From Pseudomonas huaxiensis (GTDB lineage Bacteria; Pseudomonadota; Gammaproteobacteria; Pseudomonadales; Pseudomonadaceae): a stretch of 64,000 bases of DNA. Below the pieces are notes generated by a model. It had not been told where the DNA came from. It did no database searches and saw nothing but the letters and a program-made list of their open reading frames with translations. The stretch is from positions 62,001-126,000 of the forward strand of contig NZ_QKVL01000004.1 of the NCBI RefSeq assembly GCF_003231275.1, in the 5' to 3' direction. Below, piece by piece: positions 48,438 to 57,975 of this stretch. Position 1 is the first letter of the stretch; every line of letters begins with the position of its first letter. The position numbers and the translations under genes were made by a program.

Positions 48438-49073
48438 TCAGAACGGCGCAGGGCACTCGAACTTCAGGCGCTCACCCGTCACCGGATGGGTGAAGCTCAG
48501 CATGCTGGCGTGCAGGCACAGCCGTTCATGGGCGGCCAGGGCTTCAGGGTTGGCGTACAGGCGGTCACCCAGCAGCGGATGCCCGATCGACAGCATGTGC
48601 ACGCGCAGTTGATGCGAGCGACCGGTGATCGGCGTCAGTTCTACCCGACAGTGATCGCCGCAGCGCTCGACGATGCGCCAGAAGGTCAGGGCATGTTTGC
48701 CCTGCTCGTGATCGACCACGTGGCGCGGCTTGGTCGGCGGATCGTAGCGCAGCGGCAGGTCGATGCTGCCGCTGTCACGCTCCGGCTGGCCCCAGCACAG
48801 TGCGGTGTAGGCCTTCTCGGTCTCGCGATCGTGGAACTGTCGCGACAGCTCACGGTGGCTGTCGGCGTCGCGGGCGAGAAGGATGATCCCCGAGGTTTCC
48901 CAGTCCAGACGGTGGACGATCAGGGCGTCGGGATAGCCGTTTTCCTGCAGGCGGGTGATCAGGCAGTCCTTGTTGTCGTCGGCCCGGCCGGGCACCGAGA
49001 GCAACAGGGTCGGTTTGTTGATCACCAGGATGGCGTCATCCTCGTGCAGGATGTGAACGTTGGACAGCGGCAT
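48438..49073 (-). CDS. rluA: RluA-family pseudouridine synthase
   Basis: A 211-residue enzyme that isomerises uridine in RNA; RluA acts on 23S rRNA and some tRNAs. The catalytic motif HRLDWETSGIILLARDADSH has the nucleophilic Asp near residue 57. Further marks are TEKAYTALCWGQP, LTPITGRSHQLRVHM and HPLLGDRLYAN. The short length, without an S4 domain, fits the RluA rather than the RluC/D group. It is adjacent to minE, as in other pseudomonads. Confidence 0.93.
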   Translation of the reverse strand: MPLSNVHILHEDDAILVINKPTLLLSVPGRADDNKDCLITRLQENGYPDALIVHRLDWETSGIILLARDADSHRELSRQFHDRETEKAYTALCWGQPERDSGSIDLPLRYDPPTKPRHVVDHEQGKHALTFWRIVERCGDHCRVELTPITGRSHQLRVHMLSIGHPLLGDRLYANPEALAAHERLCLHASMLSFTHPVTGERLKFECPAPF

Positions 49074-49168
49074 TGCGTGTTCTCTGCAAACGCCAACGGC
49101 GACGGTCGAACCCGGGCTTGCGCAGCCCGGGCCCGGCCGTCGCCGTGGCAGGTTACCCGCAGACGCTA

Positions 49169-49423
49169 TCAGCGCTCGGGCAGGGTGATGTTCAGTTCCA
49201 GGATCGAGCAGCTGCCCTGGTTCTCCAGAGCGACCTGCACATCATCGTTGCCGATGTTGACGTACTTGCGGATCACTTCGACCAGTTCCTTTTGCAGGGC
49301 TGGCAGGTAGTCCGGGGTACTGCGCTGACCGCGCTCGTGCGCCACGATGATCTGTAGACGCTCTTTCGCAACCGACGCGGAGCTCTGCTTTTTGTTGGCA
49401 CGAAAGAAGTCAAAAAGGTTCAT
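49169..49423 (-). CDS. minE: MinE, cell-division topological specificity factor
   Basis: An 84-residue protein starting [20 protein letters not shown] (membrane-targeting helix) with the MinD-activating segment [20 protein letters not shown] and the dimerisation domain. It stimulates MinD ATPase and drives pole-to-pole oscillation. It lies three bases downstream of minD. Confidence 0.97.
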   Translation of the reverse strand: MNLFDFFRANKKQSSASVAKERLQIIVAHERGQRSTPDYLPALQKELVEVIRKYVNIGNDDVQVALENQGSCSILELNITLPER

Positions 49424-49426
49424 GGT

Positions 49427-50239
49427 TCAGTTGCCTCCAAACAGGCGCTCGAAGAATCCCTTCTTCTGTACATCGAGGAACCGGTGTTCCACGGTTTTGC
49501 CCAACAGGCGGTCGACAGTGTCGCTGTACGCCTGGCCGGCATCGCTCTGGTCGTCGAGGATGACCGGGACGCCTTGGTTGGAGGCCTTGAGCACGGCCTG
49601 GGATTCGGGAATGACACCGAGCAGGGCGACCGAGAGGATCTCCTTGACGTCTTCGACGCCAAGCATCTCGCCCTTGCTGACGCGCTCGGGGTGGTAACGG
49701 GTGATCAGCAGGTGTTCCTTGATCGGGTCTTCGTTGCGCTCGGCGCGGCGCGATTTGCTGGCCAAGAGGCCCAGCATGCGGTCCGAGTCACGTACCGAGG
49801 ACACTTCAGGGTTGGTCACGACGATGGCTTCATCGGCGAAGTACATCGCCAGGTGTGCGCCCTTCTCGATGCCGGCCGGGGAGTCGCAGACCACGTATTC
49901 GAAGTTTTCCTTCAGTTCCATCAGGACCTTTTCGACGCCTTCGACGGTCAGCGCGTCCTTGTCACGGGTCTGGCTGGCGGCCAGCACGTACAGGTTTTCC
50001 AGGCGCTTGTCCTTGATCAGGGCTTGCTGCAGGTTGGCTTCGCCGTTGACCACGTTGACGAAGTCGTACACCACGCGGCGTTCGCAGCCCATGATCAGGT
50101 CGAGGTTACGCAGGCCGACGTCGAAGTCGACGATCACTGTCTTGTGGCCGCGCAGCGCGAGACCGGTACCGATGGCGGCACTGGTGGTGGTTTTGCCCAC
50201 ACCACCCTTGCCGGAAGTAACCACGAGAATCTTGGCCAA
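49427..50239 (-). CDS. minD: MinD, septum-site ATPase
   Basis: A 270-residue ATPase. The deviant Walker A is SGKGGVGKTTTSAAIGTGLA (residues 9-28), with VIVDFDVGLRNLDLIMGCER and the switch VVCDSPAGIEKGA. The C-terminal amphipathic helix KKGFFERLFGGN anchors it to the membrane. It recruits MinC to block polar division. Order minC-minD-minE is standard. Confidence 0.98.
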   Translation of the reverse strand: MAKILVVTSGKGGVGKTTTSAAIGTGLALRGHKTVIVDFDVGLRNLDLIMGCERRVVYDFVNVVNGEANLQQALIKDKRLENLYVLAASQTRDKDALTVEGVEKVLMELKENFEYVVCDSPAGIEKGAHLAMYFADEAIVVTNPEVSSVRDSDRMLGLLASKSRRAERNEDPIKEHLLITRYHPERVSKGEMLGVEDVKEILSVALLGVIPESQAVLKASNQGVPVILDDQSDAGQAYSDTVDRLLGKTVEHRFLDVQKKGFFERLFGGN

Positions 50240-50340
50240 GGTGTATCACCCCTAAAAATGATGAAAAAGGACGATCGGTCCCAAAATACAAAAAACGGCA
50301 ACATCTGACTAAGTTGCGCGGAAAATGGCGGCAGTATCCG

Positions 50341-51093
50341 TTAAAGGCGGGTGATGTTCAACACGTCACCGGACAGGCTGACCTGCACGCCGGCCCCCCA
50401 CAGAGGGTCACGGCGCAGGTCTTCGGAGACCTTGTATTGCCCGGCGATGGAGACCAGTTCGGCGGTCATCTGCTGGCAGAAAATCCGCGCCTTGGTATTG
50501 CCCTTGATACCTGCCAGCGCACGCCCCCGCATTGGCCCGTACACATGGATGTTGCCATCGGCGAGAAGTTCCGCGCCGGGGCTGACTGCCGATATCACTA
50601 CCAGATCGCCACCTTGAGCATAGATCTGTTGGCCGCCGCGTACAGGCGAGGTGATGATCTTGGTCGGGCGGACGGTCGGTTCGGGCGGTGGAGGCGGCGC
50701 CGGAGCCGGTTCGGGCTTCTTCACCACCTCGACTTCCGGCTCCACCGGCCGCTCGCGGGCGCCGGACGGCGGCAGCACCGGCAGATCGATGGCGATGGCG
50801 GCGGCGATGTCCTCGATACGGCTGGCGCGGATCGCCAGCGTGCGCAGCCCGTGCTGACGGCAGACCCGCATCAGCCCTGGCAGGTCCACCGCGCCTTCGC
50901 CCGGCGGCAGCTTGTCCAGCGCCAGCACCAGCGGGGTGTTGCTGAAGAAATTCGGCGCCTGGGCCACCTTGGCCGCCAGTTGCCGGTCGAGTCCTTCGAG
51001 GTTGTTCCGGGCAAGCTCCAGCACAGTGATGGCGAGCATGCTGCCCTTGAGCTGGAACACGGGGGCTTGGTCGGGCGTCGGGGTCTGGCTCAT
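50341..51093 (-). CDS. minC: MinC, septum-site inhibitor
   Basis: A 250-residue inhibitor of FtsZ assembly. The N-terminal domain ([20 protein letters not shown]) is followed by a Pro/Glu-rich linker with [20 protein letters not shown] and the C-terminal beta-helix ([24 protein letters not shown]-type turns). The ATG at 51093 gives [13 protein letters not shown]; the frame continues 23 codons upstream without good signals. It leads the min operon. Confidence 0.96.
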   Translation of the reverse strand: MSQTPTPDQAPVFQLKGSMLAITVLELARNNLEGLDRQLAAKVAQAPNFFSNTPLVLALDKLPPGEGAVDLPGLMRVCRQHGLRTLAIRASRIEDIAAAIAIDLPVLPPSGARERPVEPEVEVVKKPEPAPAPPPPPEPTVRPTKIITSPVRGGQQIYAQGGDLVVISAVSPGAELLADGNIHVYGPMRGRALAGIKGNTKARIFCQQMTAELVSIAGQYKVSEDLRRDPLWGAGVQVSLSGDVLNITRL

Positions 51094-51214
51094 GTCTGCG
51101 TCGAGGCGCCTTGTTGCGAAAAAAGTGCCCAGACTTATAACGAGAACGCCGGTTAGCCGCAACCCGCGCCGAACCGTTGTAGAATGCCCGGCCTTTTTCT
51201 TTCCGGAATCTTGA

Positions 51215-52141
51215 ATGGATCGCCCGCGTTTTCGTCCTTATTTCCTGCACCCGCGTTTCTGGCCGCTGTGGCTGGGGCTCGGGCTGCTCTGGCTGATCGT
51301 CCAGCTTCCGTACCCGATTTTGCTGGGCATCGGTCGTGTCCTGGGTGCGCTGATGTACCGCGTGGCCGGTGCTCGTCGGGCGATCGCTGCGCGCAACCTG
51401 GAACTGTGTTTCCCGGAACTGCCGTCCGTCGAGCGGAAGCGTCTGTTAAAGGAAAACTTCGCGTCCACCGGCATCGCCTTCTTCGAAATGGCCATGAGCT
51501 GGTGGTGGCCAAAGGCCCGGCTGGCGCGTCTGGCGCATATCGAGGGACTGGAGCATCTGCAGGCCGCGCAGCGTGATGGCCAGGGCGCCATCCTGATGGC
51601 CCTGCATTTCACCACCCTGGAGATTGGCGCGGCGCTGCTGGGCCAGGTCCACACCATCGACGGCATGTACCGCGAGCACAAGAACCCGCTGTTCGACATG
51701 ATCCAGCGCCGTGGCCGCGAGCGTCATAACCTCGATTCGCTGGCAGTAGAGCGTGAGGATGTGCGCGGCATGCTCAAGCTGCTGCGTGCCGGCCGGGCGA
51801 TCTGGTACGCGCCGGACCAGGACTACGGCGCCAAGCAGAGCCTGTTCGTGCCGCTGTTCGGCATTCAGGCGGCGACCGTGACCGCTACCACCAAATTCGC
51901 CCGTCTGGGTCGGGCCCGAGTGATTCCGTTCACTCAGGAGCGCCTGGCCGACGGCAGTGGTTACCGGCTGGTGATTCACCCGCCGCTTGCAGACTTCCCC
52001 GGAGAAACCGAAGAGGCCGACTGCCTGCGCATCAACCAGTGGATCGAGCAGGCGCTGCGGGCCTGTCCGGAGCAGTACCTGTGGGCGCATCGGCGCTTCA
52101 AGTCGCGCCCGCCAGGAGAGCCGAAGCTGTATCGGCGTTAA
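51215..52141 (+). CDS. lpxL: LpxL/HtrB-type lipid A acyltransferase
   Basis: A 308-residue inner-membrane enzyme that adds a secondary acyl chain to lipid A. An N-terminal hydrophobic anchor ([20 protein letters not shown]) precedes the catalytic H-x4-E motif in [16 protein letters not shown] (His near residue 131). [20 protein letters not shown] and [16 protein letters not shown] are family blocks. A TAGAAT -10-like element lies at 51180-51185. Divergent from minC. The patatin gene follows 33 bp downstream. Confidence 0.95.
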   Translation: MDRPRFRPYFLHPRFWPLWLGLGLLWLIVQLPYPILLGIGRVLGALMYRVAGARRAIAARNLELCFPELPSVERKRLLKENFASTGIAFFEMAMSWWWPKARLARLAHIEGLEHLQAAQRDGQGAILMALHFTTLEIGAALLGQVHTIDGMYREHKNPLFDMIQRRGRERHNLDSLAVEREDVRGMLKLLRAGRAIWYAPDQDYGAKQSLFVPLFGIQAATVTATTKFARLGRARVIPFTQERLADGSGYRLVIHPPLADFPGETEEADCLRINQWIEQALRACPEQYLWAHRRFKSRPPGEPKLYRR

Positions 52142-52174
52142 GCGCGGCGCACATTTATCTCAGGGAGCATGAGC

Positions 52175-53341
52175 ATGGCAGCAGCAGAACCGGTCACCGG
52201 TCTGATCCTTTCCGGTGGTGGCGCCCGTGCCGCCTATCAGGTCGGGGTGCTGGCGGGGATCGCCGATCTGCTGCCGCAAGGGGCATCAAACCCGTTCCCG
52301 GTCATCGTCGGCACCTCCGCCGGCGCCATCAATGCGGTGACCCTGGCCAGCGGAGCCCTGCATTTCGCCGAGGCGATCCGGCGCCTGACCAGCTTCTGGC
52401 AGGGTTTTCGCAGCCATCAGGTGCTGCGCAGTGATTGGCCCGGCGTGATGCGCCAAGCCAGCCGTTTCGTCGGTCACAGCCTGCTCGGCCTTGGCCGGCA
52501 AGTGCCGGTGGCGCTGCTCGATAGCTCGCCCTTGCGCGGGCTGCTCAACGAACACCTCGACTTGAGCGGTATCGGTCACGCCATCGAGCAGCGGTGTCTG
52601 CGCGCGGTGGCGGTGACCGCGTTCGGTTATGAGTCGGGGCAGGCGGTGACCTTCTATCAGGGCCGTGGCGCGATTGATCCCTGGTTGCGTCATCGGCGTA
52701 TCGGCGTGCCGACGCGCTTGAGCGTCGAGCACCTGCTGGCCAGCTCGGCGATCCCGCTGCTGTTCGCGCCGGTCAAGCTGGGCCATGAGTATTACGGTGA
52801 TGGCGCGGTGCGCCAGTCAGCGCCCATCAGCCCGGCGTTGCACCTGGGCGCGAGCCGCATCCTGGTGGTCGGGGTCAGCGGCAACCCGCGTGGCCCTTCG
52901 GCAAGCGAGCCGGTGCAGCGTATCTATAGCGGCCAGCCGCCGAGCCTTGCGCAAATCGGCGGGCACCTGCTCAACAGCACCTTCATCGACAGCCTGGAAG
53001 ACGACCTGGAATTGTTGCAGCGCCTCAATCACCTGAGCCATTTGGTTCCGGAGCAGGCGTATCCGCGCCGGCTCGGGCTGGAGCCGGTGGAGGTGTTGGT
53101 GGTAGCGCCCAGCCAGCCGCTGGACGAGATCGCCGCACGTCACCGCCGCGAACTGCCGGCGGCGCTGCGCCTGTTCTTGCGCGGGCCGGGTGCGACCAAG
53201 ACCAGCGGAGCGGGGGTACTCAGTTACCTGCTGTTCGAAGCCGGTTATTGCAGTGAACTGATCGAACTCGGGCGGCGCGATGCCCTGGCCAAGCGTGATC
53301 AGTTATGCGCCTTCCTCGGCCTGCCGCCCGTCCACGACTGA
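52175..53341 (+). CDS. Patatin-like phospholipase
   Basis: A 388-residue protein of the patatin family with the Ser-Asp dyad. The oxyanion loop is LILSGGGARAAYQVGVLAG (about 12-28), the nucleophile is in IVGTSAGAIN (Ser near 47), and the catalytic Asp is in YYGDGAVRQ (about 208). The C-terminal part is helical. The likely activity is lysophospholipase or acyl-ester hydrolase. The ATG at 52175 is chosen because AGGGAG at 52162-52167 is one base from the earlier ATG at 52169. Downstream of lpxL and convergent with the MlaA-like gene, in an envelope-lipid setting. Confidence 0.9.
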   Translation: MAAAEPVTGLILSGGGARAAYQVGVLAGIADLLPQGASNPFPVIVGTSAGAINAVTLASGALHFAEAIRRLTSFWQGFRSHQVLRSDWPGVMRQASRFVGHSLLGLGRQVPVALLDSSPLRGLLNEHLDLSGIGHAIEQRCLRAVAVTAFGYESGQAVTFYQGRGAIDPWLRHRRIGVPTRLSVEHLLASSAIPLLFAPVKLGHEYYGDGAVRQSAPISPALHLGASRILVVGVSGNPRGPSASEPVQRIYSGQPPSLAQIGGHLLNSTFIDSLEDDLELLQRLNHLSHLVPEQAYPRRLGLEPVEVLVVAPSQPLDEIAARHRRELPAALRLFLRGPGATKTSGAGVLSYLLFEAGYCSELIELGRRDALAKRDQLCAFLGLPPVHD

Positions 53342-53345
53342 ACCC

Positions 53346-54131
53346 TTACTCGGCGATTTGCAGGTGCCGCGCCTCGGTGTAGACGTAGCGCACCTTCTCG
53401 TACTCGAACGGCGAATTCATCTGGCCATAGCGGAACGCGGTGGTGTAGCGCCGGTCGATGGCGCGCAGCACCCACAGTTCGGGGTGATTGCTGCTGACTT
53501 CGGCGACGTTGAGGAAGTTGATCTGGTTCTCGGCGCCGTAATCCACCATCAGCCCGCCGGTGTCGCGCAGGTTGGACGGGCCGAGGATCGGCAGCATCAG
53601 GTACGGGCCGTCCGGCACGCCATAGAAGCCCAGGGTCTGGCCGAAGTCCTCGTTCTGTTTCGGCACGCCCATCATGGTCGCCGGGTCCCACAGGCCGAAA
53701 ACGCCGATGGTGGTGTTGACCAGCAGCCGCGCGGTGATGTCCAGCGAACGCTTGCCCTTGAACTGCAACAGACTGTTGAGCAGGTTCGGCACGTCGCCGA
53801 TGTTGCTGAAGAAGTTGCTCACGCCGCTGCGCACGAACTGCGGGGTGACGTAGCGGTAGCCATTGACCACCGGCAGGAACACCCACTCGTCGAAGCGGTA
53901 GTTGAAGTGATAGACCCGGCGGTTCCAGGACTCCAGCGGGTCGTAGACGGTCAGCGCGTTGAGCGTCGAGCGTTCGAATTCGCGTTGGTCCAGTCCGGGG
54001 TTGAATTTCAGCTCCTTGAGCGGCTCGGTGAAGCCGTCGGGGTCGATGACGCTGGCCGCAGGCGCGGGTTCGTCGGCGAACGCCGGGCCGGCGGACAGCA
54101 GCAGGGCGGTGATCAGCAGGCGTTTAACCAC
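53346..54131 (-). CDS. MlaA/VacJ-family protein lacking a lipobox
   Basis: A 261-residue envelope protein. The MlaA core is clear: VYDPLESWNRRVYHFNYRFD, FFSNIGDVPNLLNSLLQFKG, FGLWDPATMMG, QTLGFYGVPDGPYLMLPILG. MlaA normally is an outer-membrane lipoprotein that removes phospholipids from the outer leaflet with a porin. Here the signal peptide VKRLLITALLLSAGPAFADE has no Cys at the cleavage site, so it may be soluble in the periplasm. The GTG at 54131 gives this signal peptide and overlaps the upstream hydrolase gene by 8 bp. Probably a paralogue of the main MlaA. Confidence 0.88.
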   Translation of the reverse strand: MVKRLLITALLLSAGPAFADEPAPAASVIDPDGFTEPLKELKFNPGLDQREFERSTLNALTVYDPLESWNRRVYHFNYRFDEWVFLPVVNGYRYVTPQFVRSGVSNFFSNIGDVPNLLNSLLQFKGKRSLDITARLLVNTTIGVFGLWDPATMMGVPKQNEDFGQTLGFYGVPDGPYLMLPILGPSNLRDTGGLMVDYGAENQINFLNVAEVSSNHPELWVLRAIDRRYTTAFRYGQMNSPFEYEKVRYVYTEARHLQIAE

Positions 54132-55422
54132 GGAAGAACTCCAGCATGTCGTCGCTGTTGACGCGGTAGTTGAGGTTGCCGCAATGGCCGCCATGGGGGT
54201 ACAGGGTGAGTCGGTCGCCGAAGGTCTTGCGCAGGAAACCGATGTCGCCGGGGCCGAGGATCAGATCGTCGGCGTTGTGCATCACGGCGATCTTCGGCGT
54301 TTTGCTCAGGTAGTCCTGCAGGGCATAAAGGCTCACCTGGTCGATCAGTTGCAGCAGGCTGCCGCCGTCGGTGCGGGCGCGCCACATCGGGATCACTTGC
54401 TCGGTCAGGTAGCAGTCGAAATCGCATTGCAACGCACGCTTGAAGAACGGCGTGAGGCTGCTGCCTTCGGTGATCGGGAATTTCGGCGGGATGATCAGGC
54501 CGCGGCGGTTGATCAGGTCCGAGGTAAAGGCGATATCGGCCGCGGAGAAGCGGAACGAGGTGCCGATCAGCATGGCCATCTGTTCATTGGAGAGGTGCTG
54601 GCGCGACTGCTGGAAGTCGTAGAGCAGGGCGTCATTGAGGTCGATGTAGCCCTTCTGCTGGAAGTAGCGGGTCAGTTTGTTGAGCACCAGTTCATAGAAG
54701 GTGGTGTGGCTGGTCACGCCCTTGACCTCGGTCTGTACCAGGCGGTCGAGGTTGCTGATGGAGGTGTAGAGGTTCACCGGCGGGTTGAGCAGCAGCACGC
54801 GCTTGAAGTTGAAGCTGCGCCGGGTCTCGTCCAGGTGGCTGACGAATGCGGCGTCCAGCGCGCCGAGGCTGTAGCCGCTGAGGTAGAACTCCTTGATCGG
54901 CAGCCGCGGGTGCTGGGCTCGCACGCCTTGCATCACCCGGTACAGGTCTTCGGCGTCCTCGGTGCTCACGCCCGGGGTGGCGAAGCGCGATGCGGCGCTT
55001 ATGAAGTCGAAGCTGGTCGGCGAGGACAACTGCACCACGTGGTAGCCGGCCTTGTAATAAAGGCGCTTGAGGTACTCGTTGATGCTGGCGTTGTAGCGTG
55101 CACCGGTGCCGGCGATCAGGAAGATCAGCGGCGCTTCGTGGTCCTGGCGGGCCAGGCGATAGCGCAGTTTCTTCACCGGCCAGAAATTGTCCGGCAGGGT
55201 GAAGGCGCGTTCCGGGCGCAGGTTGAGGTCGTAGTCGGACTGGGTGATGTCATCGTCAGTGGGCAGTTCCGGGCGCATGTCCGGCGGCGTGGTGGCGATG
55301 GTCGCCTCGAAGGGGTTGGTCAGCGGATAGCCGTAGGTGGCGGCATCAATGTCCGCTGCCGACGCGGCCGCACTCAACAGTAGGCCGCCCAGCAGGGCAG
55401 CGAGGCGCAGTGGTCGAAACAT
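54124..55422 (-). CDS. Periplasmic alpha/beta-hydrolase
   Basis: A 432-residue protein with signal peptide MFRPLRLAALLGGLLLSAAA (cleaved near ASAAD). The hydrolase core shows LIFLIAGTGARYNASINEYL, the nucleophile elbow YLSGYSLGALDAAF, an acidic residue in MHNADDLILGPGD, and a histidine in LYPHGGHCGNLNY. These form a plausible Ser-Asp-His triad. The substrate is unknown; overlap with the MlaA-like gene suggests a joint role in outer-membrane lipid handling. Confidence 0.82.
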   Translation of the reverse strand: MFRPLRLAALLGGLLLSAAASAADIDAATYGYPLTNPFEATIATTPPDMRPELPTDDDITQSDYDLNLRPERAFTLPDNFWPVKKLRYRLARQDHEAPLIFLIAGTGARYNASINEYLKRLYYKAGYHVVQLSSPTSFDFISAASRFATPGVSTEDAEDLYRVMQGVRAQHPRLPIKEFYLSGYSLGALDAAFVSHLDETRRSFNFKRVLLLNPPVNLYTSISNLDRLVQTEVKGVTSHTTFYELVLNKLTRYFQQKGYIDLNDALLYDFQQSRQHLSNEQMAMLIGTSFRFSAADIAFTSDLINRRGLIIPPKFPITEGSSLTPFFKRALQCDFDCYLTEQVIPMWRARTDGGSLLQLIDQVSLYALQDYLSKTPKIAVMHNADDLILGPGDIGFLRKTFGDRLTLYPHGGHCGNLNYRVNSDDMLEFFRG

Positions 55423-55667
55423 GACGGATCCCCAGAAAAGGCACGAAAGCGTGGTGCGTAGTCCAGCCTAGGACATCCGTGTTACCGGCAAAGTTGCCTG
55501 GCGCCACGGTATTTGTCGTGCCGGATGTTGCCGTGATGGCCTTGGACTCTGCAACAATTGGTTCCATTTATCCTGGCGTTAAAAGTAGTCGAGGCTGGCG
55601 CTTTCGCCTTGCGTAGACCGCCTGGAGGATTATGCTGGGCGCCGATTTTTCTGATTTTGGAGTCACC

Positions 55668-56030
55668 ATGTCTCAGCGTTTGCCACTTATCGCCTTGTTG
55701 CTCTTCGTGCCGTTGTGGCTGGCCGCCAGTTATGGGGTTCGCTACGGGTTCATGGAGGATCCGCAGTGGGTGGGGATCTGCTCGGCGCAGGTACAGGTGT
55801 GGGAGTGCCAGGTTCGCTCGACGCTGGGCCTGACCATTCACTTCCGGATTCTGGCGTGGCTGGCGTTGGGACTGGCGCTGGTGGGGACGTTCGTGGCGCA
55901 CCGGGCCGGGCGTTGGCTGGCGGTGCTGGCACTGGTGGCGGGGATCCCGGCGCTGGTGTTGTACACCGCGAGTATCGCGGTGTTTGCGGTGGTGCTGGCG
56001 GGGTTGCGGTTGGTTCGTCGGGCCAGATGA
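55668..56030 (+). CDS. Small multi-span membrane protein (120 aa)
   Basis: A 120-residue protein with about three hydrophobic segments: LPLIALLLFVPLWLAASYGV, ILAWLALGLALVGTFVAH, and LALVAGIPALVLYTASIAVF. A loop contains two cysteines (GICSAQVQVWECQVR) that may form a periplasmic disulfide. The ATG at 55668 starts MSQRLPLIAL; a more upstream start is possible but lacks signals. Function is unknown. A hairpin at 56057-56092 separates it from the convergent GH17 gene. Confidence 0.7.
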   Translation: MSQRLPLIALLLFVPLWLAASYGVRYGFMEDPQWVGICSAQVQVWECQVRSTLGLTIHFRILAWLALGLALVGTFVAHRAGRWLAVLALVAGIPALVLYTASIAVFAVVLAGLRLVRRAR

Positions 56031-56056
56031 ACCGCGCCCTTTGACAGGGCATTTGA

Positions 56057-56092
56057 GGGCCTCATCGCTGCCGAACTGCAGCGATGAGGCCC
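56057..56092. terminator. GGGCCTCATCGC-type hairpin between convergent genes
   Basis: GGGCCTCATCGCTGC and GCAGCGATGAGGCCC are perfect 15-bp arms around six bases, between the small membrane protein and the GH17 gene. It belongs to the same family as 38083-38109. Confidence 0.7.
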
Positions 56093-56099
56093 GAAAGGA

Positions 56100-57647
56100 C
56101 TATCGGGCTTTCAGACAGCGCCACAACGCAGCGACCATCAACACACTGACCACCGCCCAGCCCCAGGCCTGCAGGCTTTCCAGTCCTTCGCGATACAACT
56201 GCGGTCCGATCCCGGCACCGACGATCAAGGTCAACAACGCTACTTCAGCCCGCGCCACCTTCACCGGACGCAGCAGGTAAACCAGTGCCGGCAACACGAA
56301 CGCCGCAGTCGGGAAACTGCGATAGCGCGGATCGAACACCAGCGCCAGCATGCTCACCGCCGCGGCGAAGCCCGCCGCCAGTACCCACCAGCCCGCACGG
56401 GCTTCCAGCCAGGCGAAGGTTCGCTCACGCCAGCCACTGCGCGATGCGAGGGCCAGCGCGCCATGGGCCAGCACGATCAGGTTGAGCCCCACCAGCAGCA
56501 CCACCCACAACCATTCGCCGAAGAAGCGGCTGTTGGTCCGCGCCAGTTCGCCCCACAGGCCGATGCTGGCGGCACCGATCGCTGCCAGCAGCGGCAGAGC
56601 CAGGGCGTTGCGGGTGCTGCGGACCGGGCCCGCCAGCACCAGGGTGGCGAGGAACAGCGCAACGCTGGCGGCCAGCCACTGCGGCCACAACGCCAGGTTG
56701 CTCACCGGGCCTTCGAGTACGCCCTTGTCGTGGCGGTCGGCGTCGTACAAGCCCCAGTAACCGCCCACCGCGCCTTCGCTGGCGCGTTTCCACGGTTGGT
56801 CGAAGGCTTCGATCAGGTTGTAGTGCCAGCCATTCTTCTCCGCCATGGCGACGAAACCACGAATGAAGCGTGCTTCGTTGACCCGGCTCGGTACTGCGGT
56901 TTCGCGCTGGCGGCCTTCGCTGGGCCAGCCGGTTTCACCGATCAGGATGTCCTTGGGCGCGAAGCGGTTGCCGAACACCTGGCGGATCTCGCCGACATGC
57001 GCCAGGGCATCGTCGATCCCGCGTGGATCATCTTCCCAGTAAGGCAGCAGGTGGATGGTGAGGAAGTCCACCGCCGGGGCGATTTGCGGGTGCTGCAGCC
57101 AGAACTCCCAGACATCGGCGTAGGTCACCGGCACCTGGACCTGGCTTTTCACCCGGCCGATCAATTCGGCGAGGCGGTCGCCGGTGATCTCTTTGCGCAG
57201 CAGCGTTTCGTTGCCGACGATCACAGCGCGGACCACGTCCTGGTTGGCGTTGGCCGAGGCGATCAGCGACGTGATCTCTTTTTCGGTATCCACCGGATTG
57301 CCGTTGACCCAGGCCCCGAGCATCACCTTCAGCCCGTACTTGCGGGCGATATCGGGGATGCCTTCGAGGCCGGTCATGGAATAGGTGCGAATGCATTCGA
57401 AGCGTTTCGACAGCAGCGCGAGGTCGGCGTCGATGCGTTCCGGGCGCAGGGTGAAGGGCTGGTCGAAGGGCGACTGGTCCTTGTCGAACGGGGTGTAGGA
57501 GGCGCACTGCAATTTGTGCGTGGCGCTGGCGGCATCCGGCAGCACCACCGGCTTGCCGAGCCCGTACCAGAGGCCGGCGAGGGCGAACAGGCCGAGCAGG
57601 CAGGCGAAAAGATAAGGAGGCAGCGCAAAGCGGGCAGTCGAGGACAT
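56100..57647 (-). CDS. GH17-family glucan-active membrane protein
   Basis: A 515-residue protein. An N-terminal anchor (about 10-28) precedes a GH17 domain (about 45-310) with the acid/base Glu in VIVGNETLLRK (near 145) and the nucleophile Glu in LIGETGWPSEG (near 235). The C-terminal 200 residues carry about seven membrane segments. GH17 enzymes hydrolyse or transglycosylate beta-1,3-glucans. The architecture suggests processing of a periplasmic glucan at the membrane, related to the GH17 portion of NdvB-type proteins but without a GT2 domain. I chose the ATG at 57647 over 57716 for the signal anchor. Confidence 0.85.
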   Translation of the reverse strand: MSSTARFALPPYLFACLLGLFALAGLWYGLGKPVVLPDAASATHKLQCASYTPFDKDQSPFDQPFTLRPERIDADLALLSKRFECIRTYSMTGLEGIPDIARKYGLKVMLGAWVNGNPVDTEKEITSLIASANANQDVVRAVIVGNETLLRKEITGDRLAELIGRVKSQVQVPVTYADVWEFWLQHPQIAPAVDFLTIHLLPYWEDDPRGIDDALAHVGEIRQVFGNRFAPKDILIGETGWPSEGRQRETAVPSRVNEARFIRGFVAMAEKNGWHYNLIEAFDQPWKRASEGAVGGYWGLYDADRHDKGVLEGPVSNLALWPQWLAASVALFLATLVLAGPVRSTRNALALPLLAAIGAASIGLWGELARTNSRFFGEWLWVVLLVGLNLIVLAHGALALASRSGWRERTFAWLEARAGWWVLAAGFAAAVSMLALVFDPRYRSFPTAAFVLPALVYLLRPVKVARAEVALLTLIVGAGIGPQLYREGLESLQAWGWAVVSVLMVAALWRCLKAR

Positions 57648-57975
57648 GGAGCGATCCGGTGAGGCAACAAAGCCGCCAATACTACCCGTAAACACCGGAG
57701 GTTTTGCCTTTGGCATGCAAAGTTCGGGCGGGCTTTACCGAGGGCCCCGGGATTGCTGGCGGTGCTGGCAAACTGGTGTCGTTTCTCGATGTTTCGAGGT
57801 CGCTGACAGAGCAGGTCCGCCACGAGCCGGGGTTGATGATGGGCGCATCAGTACTCCGCTGATGCTCTCTCGGTCCAGGCAGTGAGGCGTGATGGGGGCG
57901 CCGTGCACCAGAACAAGACGTGCTCCGACCGGCGTCGGACGCATGACATCCGTGACGTGACAAGGGGAAGCTTTG
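57648..57975. other. 328-bp divergent intergenic region (GH17 / betX)
   Basis: No gene is seen. It holds a perfect inverted repeat GCATCAG-TACTCCG-CTGATGC (57845-57865) and a second CCGAC-CGGC-GTCGG (57927-57940 region), both upstream of betX and possible binding sites for its regulator. Confidence 0.4.
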
